Assembly: GCF_002797715.1 (NCBI RefSeq)
Contig: NZ_PGFF01000001.1
Location: 3,247,304 to 3,311,303, forward strand
Origin: Diaminobutyricimonas aerilata
Lineage (GTDB): Bacteria > Actinomycetota > Actinomycetes > Actinomycetales > Microbacteriaceae
Reading direction: 5' to 3'
DNA length: 64,000 bases
Made by a program: the position numbers and the translations under genes. Of this stretch, positions 58,540 through 64,000 are shown one piece after another. Within the stretch, counting starts at the first letter, position 1; each line of letters opens with the position of its first letter. The notes beneath the pieces are model-generated. The model made no database searches and was not told the origin of the DNA. It was given only the letters and a program-made list of their open reading frames with translations.

Positions 58540-59613
58540 GTGACCGAACGCCTGCACGATCCCGCCCGCAAGGGCTTCGCCTCCGACAACTACGCGGGGG
58601 TGCACCCCGAGGTGCTCGCCGCACTCGCCGCGGCCAACGAGGGGCACCAGATCGCGTACGGCGAAGACGTGTACACCGCCCGGATGCACGAGGTCGTGCG
58701 CGCCGAGTTCGGGGACCGTGCCGACGTGTTCCCGGTGTTCAACGGCACCGGCGCGAACGTGCTCTCACTCACCGCGCTCATGCCGCGCTGGGGTGCCGTC
58801 ATCGCCACCGGAACGGCGCACATCCACACCGACGAGGCGGGCGCGCCCGAGCGGGTGAGCGGGCTCAAGCTGCTCACGGTGCCGACCCCCGACGGCAAGC
58901 TCACGCCCGAACTCATCGCCACCGAGGCATGGGGATGGGGCGACGAGCACCGCGCCCAACCCCTCGCGGTGAGCATCACCCAGACGACCGAACTCGGCAC
59001 CCTGTACACACCGGATGAGGTGCGCGCGATCGCCGACTACGCGCACGAGCACGGCATGGCGCTGCACATGGACGGCGCCCGCATCTGGAACGCGGCCGCC
59101 GCGCTCGGCGTGCCGCTGCGCGCATTCACGGCGGACGCCGGCGTGGACATCCTGAGCCTCGGCGGCACGAAGAACGGGCTGCTCGGGGCGGAGGCCATCG
59201 TCGTCATCGAGCCGGACCGCGCCCCGGGGCTGCTGTACCTGCGCAAGCTCAGCATGCAACTCGCGAGCAAGATGCGGTTCATGAGCGCGCAACTGCTCAC
59301 CCTGTTCGACGACGGGCTCGGCATCCGCTCGGCCGCGCACGCGAACGCGATGGCCGCCCGGCTGCGCGACGCGCTCGAACGGCTCGTCGCCGACGGCGCG
59401 ATCGACGGGCTGTCGTTCTCGCAGCCGACGCAGGCGAACGCCGTGTTCGCCGTGCTCGCGAACGACGTCGCCGACCGCATCCGCGAGCGGGTGCGCTTCT
59501 ACGACTGGGATCGCGCGGCCGGCGAGGTGCGCTGGATGTGCGCGTTCGACACGACCGAGGCCGACGTCGACGGATTCGTCGAGATCGTGCGCGAGGAACT
59601 CACCCGCGCCTGA
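58540..59613 (+). CDS. Low-specificity L-threonine aldolase / beta-eliminating lyase family
   Basis: 357 residues. FASDNYAGVHPEVL (near 13-26), ALHMDGARIWNAA (Asp178 and Arg181) and SLGGTKNGLLGAEA with the PLP lysine at 211 define a threonine-aldolase fold. It should cleave L-threonine or allo-threonine to glycine and acetaldehyde, or a related beta-hydroxy amino acid. The GTG at 58540 is chosen because the frame upstream is arginine-rich low complexity; GGAGG lies close and GAGGAT is six bases before it. The DUF6421-SDR pair lies 4.5 kb upstream, past the two-component/ABC block. Confidence 0.88.
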   Translation: MTERLHDPARKGFASDNYAGVHPEVLAALAAANEGHQIAYGEDVYTARMHEVVRAEFGDRADVFPVFNGTGANVLSLTALMPRWGAVIATGTAHIHTDEAGAPERVSGLKLLTVPTPDGKLTPELIATEAWGWGDEHRAQPLAVSITQTTELGTLYTPDEVRAIADYAHEHGMALHMDGARIWNAAAALGVPLRAFTADAGVDILSLGGTKNGLLGAEAIVVIEPDRAPGLLYLRKLSMQLASKMRFMSAQLLTLFDDGLGIRSAAHANAMAARLRDALERLVADGAIDGLSFSQPTQANAVFAVLANDVADRIRERVRFYDWDRAAGEVRWMCAFDTTEADVDGFVEIVREELTRA

Positions 59614-59660
59614 ACGCCGGCGCGAAGGGCGAGCGCGGCGTGCACTCGCCCTTCGCGTGC

Positions 59661-60461
59661 TCAGCCCGTGATGTCGCGCACTCGCAGCACCACGGCGGAT
59701 GCGGCGACGAGCAGGGCGCTCGATCCCCAGAGCAGCACGAGCCCGGGTCCGTCGGCGCCGTTCGTCAGCGGCTGCTCCTGGTAGGCCCACGAGTACGGCG
59801 ACGCGGCCCGCACCCATTCCGCATCCGCCACCTGGTTGGCGATCGCGTTGAGCACGTAGCCCACGACCGCCACGCCGGCGCCCGCGGCGGTGGCGAGGAT
59901 GCGGCGACCGGTCGACGCCCCGACCAGCAGCGCGACCGCGCCGGAGAGGAACGTCAGCCCGAGGAGAGCCGCCACGGCGGCGAGCAGGGCGCCCGGATCG
60001 ATGTCGAGTTGGGACGGATCATCCAGCGCGAGCACGATGACGAAGGCGACGAGGCCGAGCCAGAGCAGGCGCGCGAGCACGGCGAGCGCCGACTCGAGCG
60101 CGTACTGGGCGCGCCCGACGCCGTGGGCGAGCGTGAGCTCCAGCCGCCCCGACTCCTCGGCGCCGGCGATCGCGCCCGACCCCCACGAGGTCGCCGCGAT
60201 GACGAGCAGCAGGAACCCGATGAGCCCGAAGAAGGTGCCCTGCACGTATCCGGGACCCGAGGAGATCTGTTCGTAGCCGAGCGTCTTCACGAGCTCACGC
60301 GGCATGCTGTCGATGATCTGCTGCATCTCGCCGTTGCCGCCGATGCTCGGGAAGAGCGGCAGATACAGCAAGAGTGCCGCCGCGACGCCGAGGGTCCACG
60401 CGATCAGGGAGCGCCAGCTGTCGCCGAGGGCGCGGCGGAACACGGGAAGCGCCTCACGCAC
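59661..60461 (-). CDS. ABC transporter permease (ABC-2 exporter, tetronasin/TnrB3-like)
   Basis: 266 residues with six TM segments; the segment LIAWTLGVAAALLLYLPLFP is first, and SGRLELTLAHGVGRAQYALES matches the cytoplasmic loop of polyether or tetronasin-type exporters, recalled by pattern. The GTG start overlaps the preceding ATPase gene by 8 bp. It forms an exporter with that ATPase under the TetR protein encoded upstream. Confidence 0.86.
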   Translation of the reverse strand: MREALPVFRRALGDSWRSLIAWTLGVAAALLLYLPLFPSIGGNGEMQQIIDSMPRELVKTLGYEQISSGPGYVQGTFFGLIGFLLLVIAATSWGSGAIAGAEESGRLELTLAHGVGRAQYALESALAVLARLLWLGLVAFVIVLALDDPSQLDIDPGALLAAVAALLGLTFLSGAVALLVGASTGRRILATAAGAGVAVVGYVLNAIANQVADAEWVRAASPYSWAYQEQPLTNGADGPGLVLLWGSSALLVAASAVVLRVRDITG

Positions 60462-61386
60462 GGCGCACCTCCTCCCGTCCCTCGGAGGGACCGTAGAGCT
60501 GCAGCACCGACTCCTCGAGGTCGCGGGACTCGAGGTCGAGGTCGAGCACCCGGAGGGCCGCGAGCGCCTTGACGAGCGGGTCGATGTCGCCGTCGATCGT
60601 CGCCGAGACGTGGAGCGAGGTGTCCGCGGGATGGATCGCGAGCTCGCGGAGCGCGGGCACCCGCTGCAGGGTCGTCCTCACGCCCTCCTCCGTACCCGCG
60701 ATCCGTGCCCGCACGTGCCGGACCCGGCCGAGTCGCAACGACGACACGTCACCCTCGGCGACGATGCGGCCGGAGCTGAGCACCGCCACCTGGTCGGCGG
60801 TCTGCTGGATCTCGCTCAACACGTGGGAGCTCAACAGCACGGCCTGTCCGTTCGCGCGCGCCTCGCGCACCATGCTGAGGAACTCGCGCTGCACGAGCGG
60901 ATCGAGTCCACTCGTCGGCTCGTCGAGCACGAGCAGTTCCGGGCGGTGCATGAACGCCTGGATGAGTCCGAGCTTCTGCTTGTTGCCCTTCGAGAGCGTG
61001 CGCACCGGGCGGTTCAGGTCGAGCCCGAGCCGCTCCGCGAGCGCGTCGATGGTTCCCGGGGCGACGGGGCCGCTGATCCGGGCGTAATGCCGCAGGAGGC
61101 TGCGGCCGCGCACCCGCCCCTCGAGACGGAGTTCGCCGGGAACGTACCCGATCCGGCGCCGCAGTGCCGGGCCTCCATCGCGGGGAGATCGCCCGAGCAC
61201 TCTGGCCGTGCCGGAGGTCGGCCGGATGATGTCGAGCAGCATTCGGAGGGTGGTCGTCTTTCCGGCGCCGTTGGGTCCGATGAGACCGAAGACGGTGCCG
61301 GGTTCGACCGTGAGGGACACGCCGCGCACCGCGTGATGTGCGCCGTAGCGTTTCGTCACGTCGACGAGTTCGATTGCAGGGGACAT
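60454..61386 (-). CDS. ABC transporter ATP-binding protein
   Basis: 310 residues. Walker A GPNGAGKT (near 38-45), signature TLSKGNKQKLGLI, Walker B LLVLDEPTSGLDP, H-loop SSHVLSEI. A C-terminal domain of about 90 residues follows. AAAGGAG before the ATG marks the start. It is 37 bp downstream of the tetR-type gene and overlaps the permease gene, so the three form one operon. Confidence 0.92.
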   Translation of the reverse strand: MSPAIELVDVTKRYGAHHAVRGVSLTVEPGTVFGLIGPNGAGKTTTLRMLLDIIRPTSGTARVLGRSPRDGGPALRRRIGYVPGELRLEGRVRGRSLLRHYARISGPVAPGTIDALAERLGLDLNRPVRTLSKGNKQKLGLIQAFMHRPELLVLDEPTSGLDPLVQREFLSMVREARANGQAVLLSSHVLSEIQQTADQVAVLSSGRIVAEGDVSSLRLGRVRHVRARIAGTEEGVRTTLQRVPALRELAIHPADTSLHVSATIDGDIDPLVKALAALRVLDLDLESRDLEESVLQLYGPSEGREEVRRA

Positions 61387-61423
61387 CCCTGCTCCTTTCA
61401 GGTGGAGAAGTGGTTCCGAAGGT

Positions 61424-62125
61424 TCAGACCGCCGCGCCCGCGGGCGGGTCGGGGTCTTGGTTCGGATCGTTCTCGCCCTTGTCGGAGCGGGGTCCGCTCG
61501 TGCGCTGGAGCGCGTCGCGCGCGCCGTCGAGGTAGCGGTCGTCGGTGTACAGGCCGTGTGTGTAGAGATCGAGGATGGGCAGGGTCGCGCGGCGCAGGGC
61601 CGCGCCGTCGAGCCGGCTGACGTCGAACGCGCGGGCCAGCTGACGCTGCATGACGAGCGGTGCGACGCCGTACAGCGTCAGGAACAGGGCGATGACGTCG
61701 CGGTCGAGGGGTTCCCGCATGATCCCGGCCTCGACCTGCTCGTCGACCATCGACCTCGTGAGGCCGAGCAGCTTGTCGAACAGCTCGTCGGCGCTTTCGG
61801 ACGGTGCCGTGAGCATGCGCGCGAGGTAGTCGATGAGCGGCGCGAACCTCTCGGTGTCGCCGAACCAGCGGGCGATGGCACCGGCCGTGTCGCTGTGCAG
61901 CAGTTCCTCTTTGCGGCCGAGGAACTCCTCGACGACGAAGCCGTCGCACGCCCGACGCAGCCCTTCTTTGGATTCGAAGTGGTGGAGGACGAGCGCGGGG
62001 CTCACTCCCGCCTCCGCCGCGATGGCGCGCACCGACGTCGCCGCGAACCCGTCGCGCCCGAAGAGCCGCACTGCGGCGTCCCGGATGCGGGCCCGGGTCG
62101 TTCGGTCGTCGGATGCTGAACGCAC
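61424..62125 (-). CDS. TetR-family transcriptional regulator
   Basis: 233 residues from the GTG at 62125 (236 from the ATG at 62134). The helix-turn-helix region RDAAVRLFGRDGFAATSVRAI, continuing AAEAGVSPALVLHHFESKEGL (both given as family landmarks), is at about 14-56; the rest is a helical ligand domain with an acidic Asp/Pro tail. TAGCAT lies seven bases before the GTG and includes the bases of the ATG at 62134, so the transcript should begin at the GTG. It heads the operon with the ABC exporter, and two operators sit on the promoter, giving autorepression relieved by an exported drug. Confidence 0.88.
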   Translation of the reverse strand: MRSASDDRTTRARIRDAAVRLFGRDGFAATSVRAIAAEAGVSPALVLHHFESKEGLRRACDGFVVEEFLGRKEELLHSDTAGAIARWFGDTERFAPLIDYLARMLTAPSESADELFDKLLGLTRSMVDEQVEAGIMREPLDRDVIALFLTLYGVAPLVMQRQLARAFDVSRLDGAALRRATLPILDLYTHGLYTDDRYLDGARDALQRTSGPRSDKGENDPNQDPDPPAGAAV

Positions 62126-62130
62126 GTTCA
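62117..62130. promoter_or_regulatory. TetR operator candidate O1 (TGAACG-CA-CGTTCA)
   Basis: Perfect inverted repeat spanning the predicted transcription start and first codons of the tetR-type gene. Confidence 0.65.
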
Positions 62131-62132
62131 GC

Positions 62133-62161
62133 ATGCTAAACGCTCGTTCAGTTGCCCGCAA
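62133..62161 (-). promoter_or_regulatory. tetR promoter (TTGCGG-N17-TAGCAT)
   Basis: On the minus strand the -35 is TTGCGG (62156-62161) and the -10 is TAGCAT (62133-62138), spacer 17. The GTG at 62125 follows after seven bases. Confidence 0.6.
62137..62150. promoter_or_regulatory. TetR operator candidate O2 (TAAACG-CT-CGTTCA)
   Basis: Same as O1 with one mismatch in the left arm, 20 bp (two helical turns) away and between the -35 and -10 boxes. Confidence 0.62.
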
Positions 62162-62185
62162 GAGCACTCGCAACCGCAACGCAGG

Positions 62186-62214
62186 GGTTGCGTATTGGTC
62201 GTACTTGCGCAACC
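62186..62214. promoter_or_regulatory. Inverted repeat upstream of the SRPBCC gene
   Basis: GGTTGCG-N15-CGCAACC; further CGCAAC words lie at 62169-62180. They occupy the tetR/SRPBCC intergenic space and may regulate the SRPBCC gene. Confidence 0.4.
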
Positions 62215-62251
62215 ATCGAGTTGCACTACCGGACCACTCAAGGAGAACGAC

Positions 62252-62725
62252 ATGATCCTCAACCAGCCCTCCGTCGCGGACGAGACCGAACTGACCGTGC
62301 GGCGCACCATCGACATCCATGTCCCGCTCGAGAAGGTGTGGGCCGCCATCACCGAACCGGAGCACCTCGCCCGATGGTTCGGGCAGCGCGCAACCCTCGA
62401 CGACCTCGCCGTCGGTGCTCGCGGCACGATGTCGTTCGACGGGTACGGCGACTTCCCGCTGCGCGTCGAGGAACTCGACCCTCCGCGGACGATCGCCTAC
62501 CGGTGGACCTCCGAGAGCACGCGCGCCGAGGATTACGCCCAAGAGGACTTCGCACAGTCGACGGTGTTCCGCTTCACGCTCGAACCGGTCGCCGACGGCA
62601 CCCGCCTCACTGTCGACGAGAGCGGCTTCGAATCCCTCGTCAACCCCACCGCGAGCCTCGAGGGCAACCGCCTCGGGTGGGACTCCGAACTCGACGAGCT
62701 CGTCGCATACCTGCAGGCGGAGTGA
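62252..62725 (+). CDS. SRPBCC (AHSA1/START-like) domain protein
   Basis: 157 residues. VRRTIDIHVPLEKVWAAITEPEHLARWFG (N-terminal strand and helix; quoted in part as landmark), GTMSFDGYGDFPLRVEELDPPRTIAYRW, TVFRFTLEPVADGTRLTVDESGF and the final helix are the full AHSA1 fold, a hydrophobic-ligand pocket. AAGGAG before the ATG supports the start. Genes of this type often accompany exporter/regulator pairs; the ligand is unknown. It is divergent from the tetR operon. Confidence 0.85.
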   Translation: MILNQPSVADETELTVRRTIDIHVPLEKVWAAITEPEHLARWFGQRATLDDLAVGARGTMSFDGYGDFPLRVEELDPPRTIAYRWTSESTRAEDYAQEDFAQSTVFRFTLEPVADGTRLTVDESGFESLVNPTASLEGNRLGWDSELDELVAYLQAE

Positions 62726-62791
62726 GCGGCCCGGGCACACCGGCGTCGAATGCGGAGGCCGTGCTTGCGCGGGCGCGCCACCCGCGTTGCC

Positions 62792-62797
62792 TAGGCT
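62792..62797 (+). promoter_or_regulatory. -10 box TAGGCT of a leaderless promoter
   Basis: TAGGCT is followed by six bases and the GTG of the acyl-CoA synthetase gene. Confidence 0.55.
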
Positions 62798-62803
62798 GTG
62801 CGG

Positions 62804-64000
62804 GTGAGTACTGACGCTCCCCGCCCCTGGGTCTCCAGCTACGCCGCCGGCGTTCCCGACGACCTCGCCCCCTCATCCGATTCGCTCGTCGACCTCATCG
62901 AGGGCTCGGTACGCGACTGGGGCAGGCACACCGCCCTCGAGTTCTTCGGGTCGACGATGCGGTACAGCGAACTCGGCGACCAGATCTCCCGCGTCGCGCA
63001 AGGGCTGCGCAAGCTCGGCGTGCGCAAGGGCGACCCTGTCGCCATCGTGCTGCCGAACTGCCCGCAGCACGTCGTCGCGTTCTACGCGGTGCTGCGCCTC
63101 GGTGCGATCGTGGTGGAGCACAACCCGCTCTACACCGCGCGCGAGATGCGGCACCAGTTCGAGGATCACGGCGCCAAGGTCGTGATCGCGTGGGACAAGG
63201 TCGTCGCGACGCTGCAGGAGTTCCCGGCCGATGTGGCGGTCGACACCATCGTCTCGGTCGACATCACGCGGGCGATGCCGCTGCGGTTGCGCGCCGCGCT
63301 CGCCCTGCCGATCCCGAAGGCGCGGCGCTCGCGCTCGGACCTCACCGCGAAGGTGCGCGGCACCGTGCCGTGGAAGAAGCTCGTCGAGGGGTCGCACCTG
63401 CGCAAGTCGGTGCCGGCGCCGACCGCCGACGACGTCGCCCTCATCCAGTACACGAGCGGCACGACCGGAACCCCGAAGGGCGCGACCCTCACCCACCGCA
63501 ACCTCGTCGCGAACGCCGCGCAGTCGCGCGCGTGGGTGCCCGAGATCGAGCGCGGCACCGCCGTCGTCTACGCGGTGCTGCCGCTCTTCCACGCCTACGG
63601 GCTCACCCTCTGCCTCACCTTCGCGATGAGCATGGGGGCGCGGCTAGTGCTGTTCCCGAAGTTCGACCCCGACCTCGTGCTGCCGGTGATCAAGAAGCGC
63701 CCGCCGACGTTCCTGCCCGCCGTGCCGCCGATCTACGAGCGGCTGACCGCCGCCGCGGCGAAGAAGAAGGTGTCGCTCGAGGGCATCCGCATCGCCATCT
63801 CGGGCGCGATGCCGTTGCAGGAATCCGTCGTCGAACCGTGGGAGGCCGCGACCGGCGGCTACCTCGTCGAGGGCTACGGCCTCTCGGAGACCTCCCCCGT
63901 GCTCATGGCGAACCCGGTCGCCGACCACCGCGTGCCCGGCACGGTCGGACTCCCGCTGCCCGGCACCGAGGTGCGCGTCGTCGACCCCGAGGATCCGACC
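62804..64000 (+). CDS. Long-chain fatty acid--CoA ligase (partial, runs off the right edge)
   Basis: 399 codons are seen, with no stop before the window end. The AMP-binding motif YTSGTTGTPKGATLTHRN (P-loop-like, near 222-239), PLFHAYGL and the later VEGYGLSETSPV (adenylate-binding) are diagnostic of ANL acyl-CoA synthetases. It should activate fatty acids to acyl-CoA via acyl-AMP. The C-terminal domain with the catalytic lysine lies beyond base 64000. The GTG start follows TAGGCT-N6 with no ribosome binding site. Confidence 0.92.
   Translation, partial: MSTDAPRPWVSSYAAGVPDDLAPSSDSLVDLIEGSVRDWGRHTALEFFGSTMRYSELGDQISRVAQGLRKLGVRKGDPVAIVLPNCPQHVVAFYAVLRLGAIVVEHNPLYTAREMRHQFEDHGAKVVIAWDKVVATLQEFPADVAVDTIVSVDITRAMPLRLRAALALPIPKARRSRSDLTAKVRGTVPWKKLVEGSHLRKSVPAPTADDVALIQYTSGTTGTPKGATLTHRNLVANAAQSRAWVPEIERGTAVVYAVLPLFHAYGLTLCLTFAMSMGARLVLFPKFDPDLVLPVIKKRPPTFLPAVPPIYERLTAAAAKKKVSLEGIRIAISGAMPLQESVVEPWEAATGGYLVEGYGLSETSPVLMANPVADHRVPGTVGLPLPGTEVRVVDPEDPT

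Noticed and set aside
1-64000. rRNA, tRNA, prophage, integrase or insertion-sequence genes
   Set aside because: No tRNA-like cloverleaf ends, no conserved rRNA words and no transposase or integrase motifs were seen in any believable frame.

Overview
The window is high-GC DNA from an actinobacterium. The gene content (giant DUF11/DUF7507 surface protein, DUF6421, RlmA, PadR-DUF1048 operon, GH130 operon) and the style of its intergenic palindromes point to the family Microbacteriaceae; this is an inference from gene content, not a placement by search. I see no rRNA, tRNA, CRISPR array, prophage or insertion sequence. 46 protein genes are called; two run off the window ends.

Layout. 1-17958 (minus strand) is one enormous gene whose 3' end lies beyond the left edge. 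It encodes a secreted protein of at least 5986 residues with 47 tandem beta-sandwich units of about 117 residues, arranged with a period of three (and in part six) units. 18094-24644 holds an RNA methyltransferase, an orphan DNA methyltransferase, a DUF2207 membrane protein and an MFS exporter divergent from two MarR regulators. 24701-27459 is a LysR regulator divergent from an SdhA/FrdA-like flavoprotein. 27460-31058 is a repeat-rich stretch: a lipoprotein, a DUF559 protein, three copies of a 100-108 bp inverted-repeat element and a 37-bp tandem repeat. 31059-38396 carries housekeeping genes: RidA, a HAD phosphatase, a septum-formation-like protein, pyrE, an APC permease, xthA, rlmA and a DUF1992 protein.

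38624-45943 (minus) is a LacI-controlled carbohydrate operon: regulator, binding lipoprotein, two permeases, a GH130 mannoside phosphorylase-type enzyme and a secreted protein with a carbohydrate-binding-like tail. 46171-47097 is an AEC transporter. 47163-50151 (minus) is a PadR-led operon combining an ABC exporter with three DUF1048 paralogues. 50268-58198 (plus) has a gamma-carbonic-anhydrase-like protein, an alpha/beta hydrolase, a DUF6421-SDR pair, and a two-component system followed by a NatAB-like ABC exporter. 58540-64000 has threonine aldolase, a TetR-controlled ABC exporter, an SRPBCC protein and the start of an acyl-CoA synthetase.

A feature common to the whole window is leaderless transcription: about fifteen genes have a TANNNT-type -10 box placed 6-8 bases before the start codon and no ribosome binding site. 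Several starts are chosen on that basis. At least six intergenic repeat types are present, three of them palindromic families.
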